From Psychroserpens sp. SPM9 (GTDB taxonomy: Bacteria > Bacteroidota > Bacteroidia > Flavobacteriales > Flavobacteriaceae), in assembly GCF_025153525.1 (NCBI RefSeq), contig NZ_JANZNR010000006.1, positions 124,001 to 188,000 of the forward strand: 64,000 nucleotides of DNA. Reading direction: 5' to 3'. Below the pieces are notes generated by a model. The model saw only the letters and a program-made list of their open reading frames with translations, ran no database searches and was not told the origin of the DNA. Positions 18,633 to 27,896 of this stretch are shown piece by piece (within the stretch, counting starts at the first letter, position 1; every line of letters begins with the position of its first letter). Made by a program: the position numbers and the translations under genes.

Positions 18633-19736
18633 TTAATTATTTTTGATATTATTGATAAACTCATCAAACAAATAGGTTGAATCGTTTGGTCCAGGACTAG
18701 CTTCAGGGTGATATTGTACTGAGAAGCAGTTCTTGTTTTTTAGTTTAATTCCGGCAACGGTATGGTCATTAAGATGCACATGGGTAATCTCAACATCAGG
18801 ATGATTTTCGGTTTCTTCTCTATTGATGGCAAAGCCGTGGTTTTGAGAAGTTATCTCACCTTTAGTAGTAACTAAATTTTGAACCGGATGATTGATTCCG
18901 CGATGTCCGTTGTGCATTTTATAAGTTGAAATTCCGTTAGCCAATGCAATAACCTGATGCCCTAAACAGATTCCAAACAAAGGTAAATCACGTTTAATTA
19001 TTTCTTTTGCTACGGCTTGGGCTTCCACTAAAGGTTCTGGGTCTCCAGGTCCATTAGACAAGAAATAACCATGAGGTTTAAAGGCTTCTAAATCTTCAAA
19101 TTTCGAATTGTACGGAAACACTTTAATGTAGGCATCGCGTTTAGCAAGATTACGAAGGATGTTCTTTTTAATTCCGATATCCAGGGCAGCAATTCTATAA
19201 GACGCATTTTCATCACCGTAGTAATAAGGTTCTTTGGTTGAAACCTGAGAGGCTAATTCTAAACCTTCCATGCTAGGCACTTCGGCTAATTGTTTTTTTA
19301 AGCCTTCAATATTATCAACGTCAGTAGAAATGACAGCATTCATAGCGCCATGATCTCTAATATGGCTCACTAAAGCGCGTGTATCGACATCGGAAATGGC
19401 TAAGAGGTTATGGTCATTAAGAAATTCTTCTAAAGTTTTATCACCAGCGGGACGTGAATATTCAAAACTGAAATTTTTACAAATTAATCCTGCAATTTTA
19501 ATGGTATCTGATTCGATTTCTTCGGCTTTGGTGCCATAGTTCCCGATATGGGCATTTGTAGTGACCATTAATTGTCCGTAATACGACGGATCGGTAAAAA
19601 TTTCCTGGTAACCTGTAGTTCCTGTATTGAAGCAAACTTCCCCAAAGGCAGTACCTTCTTTACCTATAGATTTGCCGTGAAAAATGGTGCCATCGGCTAA
19701 AAGAATAAGGGCTTTTTTACGTTTTTGGTATTTCAT
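18633..19736 (-). CDS. carA: Carbamoyl-phosphate synthase, small subunit
   Basis: A 367-residue glutamine amidotransferase subunit. It releases ammonia from glutamine for the large subunit CarB, feeding arginine and pyrimidine synthesis. The N-terminal half has FGEVCFNTGTTGYQEI and TDPSY. The class I GATase domain has nucleophile Cys257 in FGICLGHQ and the His/Glu pair in QYHPEASPGP. carB is not next to it. It is downstream of the ribosomal block on the same strand but beyond that block's terminator. Confidence 0.97.
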   Translation of the reverse strand: MKYQKRKKALILLADGTIFHGKSIGKEGTAFGEVCFNTGTTGYQEIFTDPSYYGQLMVTTNAHIGNYGTKAEEIESDTIKIAGLICKNFSFEYSRPAGDKTLEEFLNDHNLLAISDVDTRALVSHIRDHGAMNAVISTDVDNIEGLKKQLAEVPSMEGLELASQVSTKEPYYYGDENASYRIAALDIGIKKNILRNLAKRDAYIKVFPYNSKFEDLEAFKPHGYFLSNGPGDPEPLVEAQAVAKEIIKRDLPLFGICLGHQVIALANGISTYKMHNGHRGINHPVQNLVTTKGEITSQNHGFAINREETENHPDVEITHVHLNDHTVAGIKLKNKNCFSVQYHPEASPGPNDSTYLFDEFINNIKNN

Positions 19737-20061
19737 TTTTTGTTGTGTTGTTAGTCGTAACCTTGTTTGTTGTTGTGTTTTCTAATTATTTATTCTTCTG
19801 CGTTAAGGATTGTAGCGACATCCTTTTTTGTTTTTCCAAAAAAGATATAGCGAAAAGCCTGACTCACTGAAGCTATAGCGAAAGGGAGTAACGCCCAAAA
19901 TATGTTTACAAAAATCTATAAAAAAAAGGATAACCTAAAATAGATTATCCTTTATATATTAAATGCTTATTAACACTCGAAAATCGAGAGGTAAATAGAG
20001 AAGCCAGTTTAATTTACGATTTGTATTGCAATTAAGTTTGACTCGCTTTATTGGTCGCATT
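19737..20061. other. 325-base gap between carA and rplQ
   Basis: No gene is seen. The rplQ-proximal part holds the terminator at 19922-19953. Nearer carA there is a TTG/TTGTTG-rich stretch (19737-19790) and two copies of TATAGCGAAA about 32 bases apart (19854-19895). I found no TAnnTTTG promoter element for carA, so its promoter is unlocated. Confidence 0.7.
19922..19953 (-). terminator. Terminator of the ribosomal-protein block
   Basis: A perfect 9-bp stem AAAGGATAA (19925-19933) with TTATCCTTT (19945-19953). On the minus strand it is followed by a run of eight T. It lies about 110 bases past the rplQ stop and is the only clear 3' end after the alpha-operon genes. Confidence 0.82.
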
Positions 20062-20535
20062 TTACTCTTCTTCGTTAGTTGCTTTAGTTTCAACTGGAGC
20101 GACAGCTGCTGGTTTAGAGCCTCCTCGACGACTTCTTCTTGTCGTTTTCTTCTCTTTTTTACCTGCATTGTAGATCTCGTTGTAATCAACTAATTCTATC
20201 ATTGCCATATCAGCGTTATCACCAAGTCTGTTTCCTAATTTGATGATTCGCGTATAACCACCTGGACGATCTGCAACTTTAACAGCCACGTCTCTGAATA
20301 ATTCAGTAACGGCATCTTTTTGTCTTAATCTAGACATAACGATACGTCTGTTGTGTGTTGTATCTTCCTTAGATTTTGTAATCATTGGCTCTACAAATTG
20401 TTTTAAAGCTTTAGCTTTAGCAACTGTAGTGTTGATACGTTTGTGTTCGATTAACGAACATGCCATATTAGCTAACATTGCTTTTCTGTGCGCCGTTTGT
20501 CTTCCTAAATGGTTAAATTTCTTTCCGTGTCTCAT
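20062..20535 (-). CDS. rplQ: 50S ribosomal protein L17
   Basis: A 157-residue L17, with the core about 1-115 ([37 protein letters not shown]). A basic and Ala/Pro/Glu-rich tail adds about 30-40 residues to the E. coli length, as is common in Bacteroidota. L17 sits near the peptide exit tunnel. It is the last gene of the block, after rpoA. Confidence 0.97.
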   Translation of the reverse strand: MRHGKKFNHLGRQTAHRKAMLANMACSLIEHKRINTTVAKAKALKQFVEPMITKSKEDTTHNRRIVMSRLRQKDAVTELFRDVAVKVADRPGGYTRIIKLGNRLGDNADMAMIELVDYNEIYNAGKKEKKTTRRSRRGGSKPAAVAPVETKATNEEE

Positions 20536-20608
20536 GACGTTTGTTTTATCATCTTGCTACCAAATCCCGATTGCTATTGGGAGAGCAAAATATGATTATT
20601 TTAATGTA

Positions 20609-21601
20609 TTAATCTTTGTCTAATTTATATTTTGCTAAGTCCATTCCGAAGTTTAAACCTTTAACATTAACAAGCTCTTCAAGCTCGGTTAAAGATTTCT
20701 TACCAAAGTTACGGAACTTCATTAAGTCATTTTTATTAAATGATACTAAGTCTCCAAGTGTGTCAACTTCAGCAGCTTTTAAACAGTTTAATGCACGTAC
20801 AGAAAGATCCATATCAACTAATTTAGTTTTCAATAGTTGTCTCATGTGAAGTGATTCTTCATCATAAGTTTCAGTTTGTGCAATTTCATCAGCTTCAAGA
20901 GTGATACGCTCATCAGAGAATAACATGAAGTGGTGAATTAATATTTTAGCAGCTTCGGTTAAAGCATCTTTAGGTGCAATTGATCCATCGGTGATAATTT
21001 CAAAAACTAACTTTTCGAAATCTGTTTTTTGTTCTACACGGAAGTTTTCAATGCTATACTTAACATTTTTAATCGGCGTATAAATTGAATCTGTAAAGAT
21101 GGTTCCGATTGGAGCTGAAGCTTTTTTGTTTTCTTCAGCAGGAACATAACCTCTACCTTTTTCAATAGTGATTTCCATGTTAATATTTACTTTAGGATCT
21201 AAGTTACAAATGACTAAGTCTTTGTTTAATACTTGGAAACCTGAGATAAACTTTTGGAAATCTCCGGCAGTAATTTGGTTTTGCCCAGAAATAGAAATTG
21301 AAACAGATTCGTTATCAACTTCATCGATTTGACGCTTAAAGTTAACTTGTTTTAAGTTCAAAATCATTTCTGTAACGTCTTCAACTACACCTGCAATAGT
21401 AGAGAATTCGTGATCTACGCCTTCTATTCTAATGGATGTAATTGCGAAACCTTCTAAAGAAGATAATAAAACTCTTCTTAACGCATTACCAACTGTTAAT
21501 CCGTAACCTGGTTCTAAAGGTCTAAATTCAAATTTACCTTCAAACTCGGTTGAATCAATCATGATTACTTTGTCGGGCTTCTGAAAATTTAATATTGCCA
21601 T
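20609..21601 (-). CDS. rpoA: RNA polymerase alpha subunit
   Basis: A 330-residue alpha subunit. The N-terminal domain (about 1-230) has [14 protein letters not shown] for dimerisation and polymerase assembly. The C-terminal domain (about 255-315) has the helix-hairpin-helix segment [20 protein letters not shown], which contacts promoter DNA and activators. It lies between rpsD and rplQ, as in the alpha operon of most bacteria. Confidence 0.98.
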   Translation of the reverse strand: MAILNFQKPDKVIMIDSTEFEGKFEFRPLEPGYGLTVGNALRRVLLSSLEGFAITSIRIEGVDHEFSTIAGVVEDVTEMILNLKQVNFKRQIDEVDNESVSISISGQNQITAGDFQKFISGFQVLNKDLVICNLDPKVNINMEITIEKGRGYVPAEENKKASAPIGTIFTDSIYTPIKNVKYSIENFRVEQKTDFEKLVFEIITDGSIAPKDALTEAAKILIHHFMLFSDERITLEADEIAQTETYDEESLHMRQLLKTKLVDMDLSVRALNCLKAAEVDTLGDLVSFNKNDLMKFRNFGKKSLTELEELVNVKGLNFGMDLAKYKLDKD

Positions 21602-21698
21602 ATCTAGTGTCTTCGTTTTGATTGTTATTTAGTTGCGCGATTTATAAGTTTGAAGACGACTATAAATCCTTTGGCTAAATACCAATATGATTAATTTA

Positions 21699-22304
21699 TT
21701 ATTTAGAATATAATTCGACGATGTATTGTTCGTTGATATTTTCTGGAATTTGGATACGTTCTGGAACAGAAACATAAGTTCCTTGTTTTGTATCGTTGTT
21801 CCAAGTAATCCATTCGTATACATTGCTAGAATTAGCTAATGAATTTTGGATTGCTTCTAATGATTTAGATTTTTCTCTAACAGCAACAACATCTCCGGCT
21901 TTTAATTGGTAAGAAGGGATGTTTACGATTTCACCATTTACTGTGATATGTCTGTGAGAGACTAATTGTCTTGCACCACTACGTGAAGGAGATAATCCCA
22001 TTCTGTAAGCTACATTATCTAAACGAGATTCACAAAGTTGAAGTAAAACCTCACCTGTAATACCTTGTGCAGCCGTTGCTTTTTTAAACATGTTTCTGAA
22101 TTGCTTTTCTAATATACCATAGGTATATTTTGCTTTTTGCTTTTCCATTAATTGGATTGCATATTCAGATTTTTTTCCACGACGCTTGTTTGCACCGTGT
22201 TGACCTGGAGGATAGTTTCTTTTTTCGAAAGCTTTATCATCTCCAAAAATAGCTTCACCGAACTTTCGGGCTATTTTAGTTTTAGGACCAGTATATCTTG
22301 CCAT
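21699..22304 (-). CDS. rpsD: 30S ribosomal protein S4
   Basis: A 201-residue primary 16S rRNA-binding protein that starts 30S assembly. It has the N-terminal [20 protein letters not shown]-binding S4 domain [24 protein letters not shown] read in parts, and [12 protein letters not shown] terminator and promoter lie upstream (22406-22459), making rpsD the first gene of its own unit. In E. coli S4 represses the alpha operon by binding its leader; a similar control on this leader is possible but not shown. Confidence 0.97.
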   Translation of the reverse strand: MARYTGPKTKIARKFGEAIFGDDKAFEKRNYPPGQHGANKRRGKKSEYAIQLMEKQKAKYTYGILEKQFRNMFKKATAAQGITGEVLLQLCESRLDNVAYRMGLSPSRSGARQLVSHRHITVNGEIVNIPSYQLKAGDVVAVREKSKSLEAIQNSLANSSNVYEWITWNNDTKQGTYVSVPERIQIPENINEQYIVELYSK

Positions 22305-22405
22305 TTTAAAATTTGTTTTGAGAGTGTTTGTGAATTAAGGTCTTAATCTTATCCTTCGACGAACGTTGATCTCTCGTTGATACTTGTTTGTTATTTTTCA
22401 GTTTG

Positions 22406-22434
22406 CAAATTTACACATAAAAAATTAATATCAA
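22406..22434 (-). promoter_or_regulatory. rpsD-rpoA-rplQ promoter
   Basis: On the minus strand TTG (22432-22434), an 18-base spacer, and TAAATTTG (22406-22413) give a full Bacteroidota promoter. The -33 lies inside the 5' arm of the rpsK terminator hairpin. The leader to the rpsD ATG at 22304 would be about 95 bases. Confidence 0.75.
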
Positions 22435-22459
22435 CCATTAAAAACAGTTGATATTAATT
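22415..22459 (-). terminator. Terminator after rpsK
   Basis: A perfect 13-bp inverted repeat, AATTAATATCAAC (22423-22435) with GTTGATATTAATT (22447-22459), and an 11-base loop. On the minus strand it is followed by six T residues. It begins 16 bases after the rpsK stop and splits the alpha-type operon in two. Confidence 0.78.
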
Positions 22460-22474
22460 CTTTTAAAGCATAAA

Positions 22475-22858
22475 TTATACTCTTCTTCTTTTTGGAGGTC
22501 TACATCCATTGTGTGGTAATGGAGTCACATCGATAATTTCGGTGACTTCGATACCTGCGTTATGAATTGATCTAATTGCAGATTCTCTACCGTTACCAGG
22601 ACCTTTTACGTATACTTTCACTTTTTTAAGTCCAGCTTCTTTTGCAACTCCAGCAGCATCTTCTGCAGCTAATTGAGCAGCGTAAGGGGTGTTCTTTTTA
22701 GAACCTCTAAATCCCATTTTACCAGCTGATGACCATGAAATAACGTCACCTTTTTTGTTTGTTAAAGAGATGATGATGTTGTTAAAAGAGGCAGCTACGT
22801 GAGCTTCTCCTACAGCATCTACAATTACTTTACGTTTTTTTGTACTTGACTTTGCCAT
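22475..22858 (-). CDS. rpsK: 30S ribosomal protein S11
   Basis: A 127-residue protein of the 30S platform near the mRNA exit. It has the typical [18 protein letters not shown] (about 17-34), [20 protein letters not shown] and the terminal [15 protein letters not shown]. The 97-base gap to rpsM is unusually long for the block and carries the repeated element described at 22894-22925. Confidence 0.97.
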   Translation of the reverse strand: MAKSSTKKRKVIVDAVGEAHVAASFNNIIISLTNKKGDVISWSSAGKMGFRGSKKNTPYAAQLAAEDAAGVAKEAGLKKVKVYVKGPGNGRESAIRSIHNAGIEVTEIIDVTPLPHNGCRPPKRRRV

Positions 22859-22893
22859 ATTTTTTTAGCTTTTAGTTTTAGTAATAGTCGCTA

Positions 22894-22925
22894 GAATCCT
22901 AAACCGTTAAATTTCAAACAGATTC
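22894..22925. repeat. Spacer element, copy 1 (rpsM-rpsK)
   Basis: A 32-base element starting GAATCCTAAAC and ending AACAGATTC, with short inverted ends (GAATC/GATTC). A second copy of the same length and similar sequence lies at 23367-23398 in the rpmJ-rpsM gap. A CTAAAGACTAAAGACTA tandem run follows at 22936-22952. Confidence 0.7.
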
Positions 22926-22955
22926 TTTCCAACGTCTAAAGACTAAAGACTATTA

Positions 22956-23330
22956 TTATTTAGTTGCTTTTTTCTTGTTTGCAACAGTTTTTCTTCTACC
23001 TTTTCTCGTTCTAGAGTTGTTTTTAGTTCTTTGACCTCTTAATGGAAGTCCAGCTCTATGACGAATACCTCTGTAACATCCAATATCCATTAATCGTTTA
23101 ATGTTTAATTGGGTTTCAGAACGTAATTCACCTTCGATAGTATATGATCCAACAGCGTCACGGATTGCTCCAATTTGCTCATCTGTCCAATCTTGTACTT
23201 TGATGCTTTCGTCTACTTTAGCTGCTGCTAAAATTTCTTGAGCTCTACTTCTACCTACACCGTAGATATAAGTTAAAGAAATAACTCCTCTTTTTTGTTT
23301 TGGTATGTCTACACCTGCAATTCTTGCCAT
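22956..23330 (-). CDS. rpsM: 30S ribosomal protein S13
   Basis: A 124-residue head protein that contacts tRNA and the large subunit. It has [19 protein letters not shown], the helix-turn [33 protein letters not shown] and a basic tail. Normal length. It is preceded by rpmJ and followed by rpsK; both gaps carry the 32-base repeat. Confidence 0.97.
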   Translation of the reverse strand: MARIAGVDIPKQKRGVISLTYIYGVGRSRAQEILAAAKVDESIKVQDWTDEQIGAIRDAVGSYTIEGELRSETQLNIKRLMDIGCYRGIRHRAGLPLRGQRTKNNSRTRKGRRKTVANKKKATK

Positions 23331-23366
23331 ATTGTTTAGTTTTTAGCTGTTAGCTTTTAGTTGTTA

Positions 23367-23398
23367 GAATCCTAAACATTTCTATTTCGAACAGATTC
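23367..23398. repeat. Spacer element, copy 2 (rpmJ-rpsM)
   Basis: The second copy of the 32-base element at 22894-22925, with the same outer parts (GAATCCTAAAC and AACAGATTC) and a different centre. The similarity continues towards the rpsM start as CTAAAAGCTAA-like repeats at 23341-23365. Confidence 0.7.
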
Positions 23399-23433
23399 AT
23401 CTAACTACTAATTACTAATGTCTAGTGTCTTGT

Positions 23434-23550
23434 TTAACCTTGTCTTTGTTTGAATCGTGGATTCTTTTTGTTAATGACGTAAAGTCTACCTTTTCTGCGG
23501 ACTAATTTACAGTCTGCACTTCTCTTTTTAATTGATGCTCTTACTTTCAT
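23434..23550 (-). CDS. rpmJ: 50S ribosomal protein L36, zinc-free form
   Basis: A 38-residue gene below common length cut-offs. It reads [17 protein letters not shown] and ends NPRFKQRQG. In the zinc-ribbon form of L36 three Cys and one His bind zinc. Here only one Cys (14) remains: the first Cys is replaced, the third is Asn, and the His is Phe. This is therefore the C-minus, zinc-independent type. It lies between infA and rpsM, the usual place. Confidence 0.95.
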   Translation of the reverse strand: MKVRASIKKRSADCKLVRRKGRLYVINKKNPRFKQRQG

Positions 23551-23610
23551 CTTTGTTGTTTTACTTAATTTTTTGTGATTGTGCTTTTTAGCCTGGTCAC
23601 TTAAATTAAT

Positions 23611-23826
23611 TTAGTACCTATAAGTTATTCGAGCCTTCGTTAAATCGTAAGGACTCATTTCTAATTTTACTTTGTCTCCAGGTAACAATTTAATGTAATG
23701 CATACGCATTTTACCTGAAATGTGTGCTGTCACAATGTGACCATTTTCTAGTTCAACACGGAACATCGCATTAGATAATGCTTCGATGATTGATCCGTCT
23801 TGTTCTATTGCTGCTTGTTTTGCCAT
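23611..23826 (-). CDS. infA: Translation initiation factor IF-1
   Basis: A 71-residue S1-like OB-fold protein that binds the 30S A site during initiation. It shows [40 protein letters not shown] and the C-terminal [10 protein letters not shown]. Length is normal. It follows secY after 86 bases and precedes rpmJ by 60 bases. Confidence 0.98.
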   Translation of the reverse strand: MAKQAAIEQDGSIIEALSNAMFRVELENGHIVTAHISGKMRMHYIKLLPGDKVKLEMSPYDLTKARITYRY

Positions 23827-23912
23827 ATTATATATTTTAGTGTTTCATCTTGGATAAGCAAATACCTTGCCTAAATATTTCCGAAGATTTCCCTCTAAAT
23901 TAGTATTACATT

Positions 23913-25265
23913 TTAAGCTACTGCTTTTCTGTTTTTACCAGTCTTCATCAAACCATCATAATGCTTATTCAACAAGTATGAATTGATTTGCTGCATTGTG
24001 TCTATTGCAACTCCAACCATAATTAGTAGCGATGTGCCACCAAAGAATAATGCCCATCCACCTTGAACGTTCATCACTTGTACAATAATAGCTGGGAACA
24101 CAGCGATTAATGCTAAAAAGATAGAACCAGGTAATGTAATTTGCGACATTATTTTATCTAAATACTCCGATGTTTCGGTACCTGGTCTAATTCCAGGAAT
24201 AAATCCTCCACTTCGTTTTAAATCATCAGCCATTTTGTTTGTAGGAACAGTAATTGCTGTATAGAAATACGTAAAGATGATAATCAACAATGCAAATACA
24301 ACATTATACCACAATCCGAAAGGATCATTAAACTGTGCTTGCATCCATTGTCCAACTTCACTTGAAGTTCCCATAGACTTTCCAATTAAACTAGGCACAA
24401 ACATAATTGCTTGAGCAAAGATAATTGGCATTACACCTGAAGCATTTAGTTTTAATGGTAAAAATTGTCTTGATCCAAATACATTTTTTTCGTAACCACC
24501 AGAAGCAGTACGTCTCGCATATTGAACGGCGATTTTACGTACAGCCATGACTAGCATTACTGAAGCTAAGATGATAACAAACCAAACGACTAATTCGATT
24601 AAGATCATCATCAATCCACCATTTCCACCACCATCTAAACGCGATCCTGCGTTAAGAATAAATGATTGAGGTAAGGTTGCGATAATACCAACCATAATTA
24701 ATAGTGATATTCCATTACCAATACCTTTATCGGTAATTTTTTCACCTAACCACATAGCGAATATACATCCAGTGACTAATATAATTACTCCTGAGATATA
24801 AAATACAGGACCTGTACCTAATAAAAATGCGGTTGAAGGAATACCAAATGCAGGTTGTAAACTTGCTAAATAACCAGGTGCTTGGAATAAGCAGATGATA
24901 ATTGTTAACCAACGTGTAATTTGAGTAATCTTCTTTTGACCACTAGCACCTTCTTTTTGTAATTTCTGTAAATACGGAATAGCAATTCCCATTAACTGAA
25001 CAACAATAGAAGCCGAAATGTAAGGCATAATACCTAATGCAAAAACTGAAGCATTAGCAAAGGCACCACCAGTAAACATATTAAGGATTCCGATTATACC
25101 TCCATCTGCACCATCTTGTAAACCTCCTAATTGAGTGGCATCAATACCTGGTAATACAACCTGAGCACCAAAACGGTAAACTAAAAGCAGACCAAGCGTT
25201 AAAATGATTCTGTCTTTTAGCTCAGTTATTTTCCAAACATTTTTTAATGTATCTATTATTTTCAT
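23913..25265 (-). CDS. secY: Preprotein translocase subunit SecY
   Basis: A 450-residue channel subunit of the Sec translocon with ten predicted TM segments. The N-terminus has LKNVWKITELKDRIILTLGLL. The plug region follows TM1, and the cytosolic loop with RRTASGGYEKNVFGSRQFLP read in parts and TNKMADDLKRSGGFIPGIRPG matches the ribosome-binding and SecA-binding loops. It is downstream of rplO with a 12-base gap, as in the spc operon. Confidence 0.98.
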   Translation of the reverse strand: MKIIDTLKNVWKITELKDRIILTLGLLLVYRFGAQVVLPGIDATQLGGLQDGADGGIIGILNMFTGGAFANASVFALGIMPYISASIVVQLMGIAIPYLQKLQKEGASGQKKITQITRWLTIIICLFQAPGYLASLQPAFGIPSTAFLLGTGPVFYISGVIILVTGCIFAMWLGEKITDKGIGNGISLLIMVGIIATLPQSFILNAGSRLDGGGNGGLMMILIELVVWFVIILASVMLVMAVRKIAVQYARRTASGGYEKNVFGSRQFLPLKLNASGVMPIIFAQAIMFVPSLIGKSMGTSSEVGQWMQAQFNDPFGLWYNVVFALLIIIFTYFYTAITVPTNKMADDLKRSGGFIPGIRPGTETSEYLDKIMSQITLPGSIFLALIAVFPAIIVQVMNVQGGWALFFGGTSLLIMVGVAIDTMQQINSYLLNKHYDGLMKTGKNRKAVA

Positions 25266-25277
25266 ACTAAAGAGTTC

Positions 25278-25730
25278 TTATAAAGTTACAGCTTCACCTC
25301 CAGCAGCTTCAATTGCAGCTTTTGCTGTTGCCGTAAATTTATGAGCTGTTACTGTTAATTTTGATTTTAATTCACCACGACCAAGAATTTTTACTAATTC
25401 ATTCTTTCCCGCCAAACCTAGATCTACTAGTGTTTGAAAATCAACTGCATCCTTTATTTTCTTGTTGTCTACTAACTCTTGTAGTTTATCTAAGTTAATC
25501 CCTTGATATTCTATACGGTTAATATTTGTAAATCCAAATTTAGGAACTCGTCTTTGAAGTGGCATTTGACCACCTTCGAAACCTAATTTTTTAGAGTAAC
25601 CTGAACGCGACTTAGCTCCTTTGTGACCACGAGTTGCAGTACCACCTTTTCCAGAACCTTGTCCACGACCTACTCTTTTACCTTGATTCTTTGTAGAACC
25701 TTCTGCTGGTTTTAAATTACTTAAGTTCAT
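25278..25730 (-). CDS. rplO: 50S ribosomal protein L15
   Basis: A 150-residue protein with the Gly/Lys-rich N-terminal extension (KRVGRGQGSGKGGTATRGHK) that reaches into 23S rRNA, then the globular domain with FEGGQMPLQRRVPKFGF. The 96-base gap before it, towards rpmD, contains a long imperfect hairpin. Confidence 0.97.
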   Translation of the reverse strand: MNLSNLKPAEGSTKNQGKRVGRGQGSGKGGTATRGHKGAKSRSGYSKKLGFEGGQMPLQRRVPKFGFTNINRIEYQGINLDKLQELVDNKKIKDAVDFQTLVDLGLAGKNELVKILGRGELKSKLTVTAHKFTATAKAAIEAAGGEAVTL

Positions 25731-25761
25731 TGTATCTTATTATTTTGTTTGATCTGTTAAT

Positions 25762-25815
25762 TTCTATTTTTATTTAAGGTCAGATCGAATGAATCAATTA
25801 ACCTTAGAAATAGAA
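25762..25815. repeat. Hairpin in the rplO-rpmD spacer
   Basis: TTCTATTT (25762-25769) pairs with AAATAGAA (25808-25815), and TAAGGT (25775-25780) with ACCTTA (25801-25806), around a 20-base loop, with an asymmetric bulge between the two stems. No T-run follows, so it looks like an mRNA structure between genes rather than a terminator. Confidence 0.65.
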
Positions 25816-25826
25816 TTGACAGCTAT

Positions 25827-26009
25827 TTAGTTCATTTCTTCAACAGAAACTAAATGTGAAACTTTACTTACCATTCCAAGTATACTTGGAGATGCATCAT
25901 GTACTTTGGTTTGACCAATTTTGTTTAACCCAAGAGCTTCTAAAGTTCTCTTTTGAGTTTGTGTACGATTGATTGCGCTTTTTACTTTTGTTACTTTAAT
26001 CTTTGCCAT
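25827..26009 (-). CDS. rpmD: 50S ribosomal protein L30
   Basis: A 60-residue protein with the usual IKVTKVKSAINRTQTQKRTLEALGL pattern (here shown in part) and a hydrophobic C-terminal strand MVSKVSHLVSVEE. Normal bacterial length. It lies 11 bases after rpsE. Confidence 0.96.
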   Translation of the reverse strand: MAKIKVTKVKSAINRTQTQKRTLEALGLNKIGQTKVHDASPSILGMVSKVSHLVSVEEMN

Positions 26010-26020
26010 CGTCCTATTGA

Positions 26021-26545
26021 TTAACCGTTAAATACTTTTTCAAGAGAAATGCCTCTATCCTTAGCAATTGTTCTTGCATCTCTTAATTGTAATAAAGCAT
26101 CAAAAGTTGCTTTAACTACGTTATGAGGGTTAGAAGATCCTTGAGATTTTGATAATACATCGTGAACACCAACTGCTTCTAAAACTGTTCTTACAGCTCC
26201 ACCAGCAATAACTCCAGTACCAGGTGCAGCAGGAATAATGTTTACTCTTGCGCCACCAAATTTACCTTTTTGTTCGTGAGGTAAGGTTCCTTTAATGATA
26301 GGAATTCTTACTAAATTTTTCTTAGCATCTTCAACAGCTTTTGCGATTGCAGTTGCAACATCTTTAGATTTTCCTAAACCGTGACCTACAACTCCAGCTT
26401 CATCACCAACCACTACGATCGCTGAAAAACCAAAAGCTCTACCACCTTTTGTTACTTTGGTAACTCTTTGAACACCAACTAAACGATCTTTAAGATCAAT
26501 TCCACTTGGTTTTACTAATTCTGCGTTTTTATATTTTTGATACAT
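26021..26545 (-). CDS. rpsE: 30S ribosomal protein S5
   Basis: A 174-residue protein important for decoding accuracy. It has the dsRNA-binding-like N-terminal domain with [20 protein letters not shown] and the [14 protein letters not shown] segment, then a C-terminal domain ending VEKVFNG-like (LEKVFNG). It is preceded by rplR with a 6-base gap, so the two are coupled. Confidence 0.97.
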   Translation of the reverse strand: MYQKYKNAELVKPSGIDLKDRLVGVQRVTKVTKGGRAFGFSAIVVVGDEAGVVGHGLGKSKDVATAIAKAVEDAKKNLVRIPIIKGTLPHEQKGKFGGARVNIIPAAPGTGVIAGGAVRTVLEAVGVHDVLSKSQGSSNPHNVVKATFDALLQLRDARTIAKDRGISLEKVFNG

Positions 26546-26551
26546 AGTGTC

Positions 26552-26908
26552 TTAGAATTTAAGTCCGCCTTCGCGTGCGCCTTCAGCTAATGATTTTACT
26601 CTTCCGTGATATTGGTATCCACCTCTATCAAAAGAAATCGTATTGATACCTGCTTTAATTGCTCTTTCAGCTACAGCTTTACCCACAAGGGCAGCTTTTT
26701 CTGATTTAGTTCCTTTTGCAGAAGCGACATCTTTATCTCTTGAAGATGCTGCAGCTAGGGTTTTACCTGTTACATCGTCTACAACTTGAGCGTAGATTTC
26801 TTTATTGCTTCTATAAACAGCTAAACGTGGTCTTGCTTCTGTACCAGAAACAACCTTACGTATTCTGCTTTTTATTCTTAGTCTTTTTTCGTTCTTTGTT
26901 AATGCCAT
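26552..26908 (-). CDS. rplR: 50S ribosomal protein L18
   Basis: A 118-residue 5S rRNA-binding protein. Typical parts are [36 protein letters not shown] and the end [20 protein letters not shown]. Normal length. Ten bases follow the rplF stop. Confidence 0.97.
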   Translation of the reverse strand: MALTKNEKRLRIKSRIRKVVSGTEARPRLAVYRSNKEIYAQVVDDVTGKTLAAASSRDKDVASAKGTKSEKAALVGKAVAERAIKAGINTISFDRGGYQYHGRVKSLAEGAREGGLKF

Positions 26909-26918
26909 AACTAATTTT

Positions 26919-27461
26919 TTAAGCTGATTTACCTGCTTTTCTTCTTAATTCTTCACCAACAAACTTGATTCCTTTTCCTTTGTAAGGTTCTGGTTTTCTA
27001 AATCCGCGAATTTTCGCAGCAACTTGTCCAACTAATTGTTTATCGTGAGATGTTAATTTTACTATTGGGTTTTTACCTTTTTCTGAAATGGTTTCAATTT
27101 TAACTTCTGGTGCAACATCTAAAACGATATTGTGAGAGAATCCTAAAGCCAAATCTAATTTTTGACCTTGGTTAGATGCTCTATAACCTACACCAACAAG
27201 TTCTAATTCTTTAGTCCATCCTTTAGATACACCTGCAATCATGTTGTGCATTAAAGATCTGTATAAACCGTGTTTAGCCTTTTGTTCTTTACTATCTGAT
27301 GATCTAGTTACAAGTACGTTTCCGTCTTCAACTTTAATTTCAACAGTATCGAAGTTTTGTGTTAATTCTCCTAATTTACCTTTTACAGTAACTACGCTAT
27401 CTTTAACATCAACTGTAACTCCTTCTGGAATTGCTACTGGATTATTTCCTATTCTTGACAT
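26919..27461 (-). CDS. rplF: 50S ribosomal protein L6
   Basis: A 180-residue protein of two similar domains. [15 protein letters not shown] opens it, and the C-terminal signature [22 protein letters not shown] lies at about 157-178. It sits near the factor-binding site of the 50S subunit. It lies between rpsH and rplR. Confidence 0.98.
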   Translation of the reverse strand: MSRIGNNPVAIPEGVTVDVKDSVVTVKGKLGELTQNFDTVEIKVEDGNVLVTRSSDSKEQKAKHGLYRSLMHNMIAGVSKGWTKELELVGVGYRASNQGQKLDLALGFSHNIVLDVAPEVKIETISEKGKNPIVKLTSHDKQLVGQVAAKIRGFRKPEPYKGKGIKFVGEELRRKAGKSA

Positions 27462-27478
27462 GTTCTTTCTGCTTTAAA

Positions 27479-27877
27479 TTAGTAAACGTAACACAATAAT
27501 TCACCACCTACATTTTCGCGTTGCGCTTGCTTACCTGTAATAACACCATGAGATGTAGATACAATAGCAATACCTAAACCGTTAAGGATTCTTGGCATTT
27601 CGTTAGCGCCAGCATACTTACGTAAACCTGGTGTACTGATTCGTTGAATTTTTTTGATAACCGACTCTTTAGTTTCTTTGTTGTACTTAAGGGCTATTTT
27701 AATAGTACCTTGTACAGTAGAATCGTCGAATTTATAACTTAAAATATATCCTTGATCGAATAAGATTTTAGTTATCTCCTTTTTTAAATTTGATGCAGGA
27801 ATCTCAACTACTCTATGGTTAGCTTTCACTGCATTTCTGATTCTTGTTAAGTAATCAGCAATTGGATCTGTATTCAT
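27479..27877 (-). CDS. rpsH: 30S ribosomal protein S8
   Basis: A 132-residue 16S rRNA-binding protein. It has DPIADYLTRIRNAVKANH (about 4-21) and the C-terminal signature GIAIVSTSHGVITGKQAQ with the conserved STS/GV pattern, ending GGELLCYVY. In E. coli S8 represses the spc operon. A compact hairpin lies in the spacer upstream (27897-27928). Confidence 0.98.
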   Translation of the reverse strand: MNTDPIADYLTRIRNAVKANHRVVEIPASNLKKEITKILFDQGYILSYKFDDSTVQGTIKIALKYNKETKESVIKKIQRISTPGLRKYAGANEMPRILNGLGIAIVSTSHGVITGKQAQRENVGGELLCYVY

Positions 27878-27896
27878 TTATATTAATTTGCGGTAG

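Noticed and set aside
19854-19895. Two copies of TATAGCGAAA in the carA-rplQ gap
   Set aside because: Only two short copies in AT-rich DNA; too little to call a repeat array or operator.
19959-20189. A 76-codon minus-strand frame overlapping the end of rplQ
   Set aside because: It overlaps the conserved rplQ frame and its gap; Lys/Arg-rich make-up is explained by the rplQ tail read in another frame.
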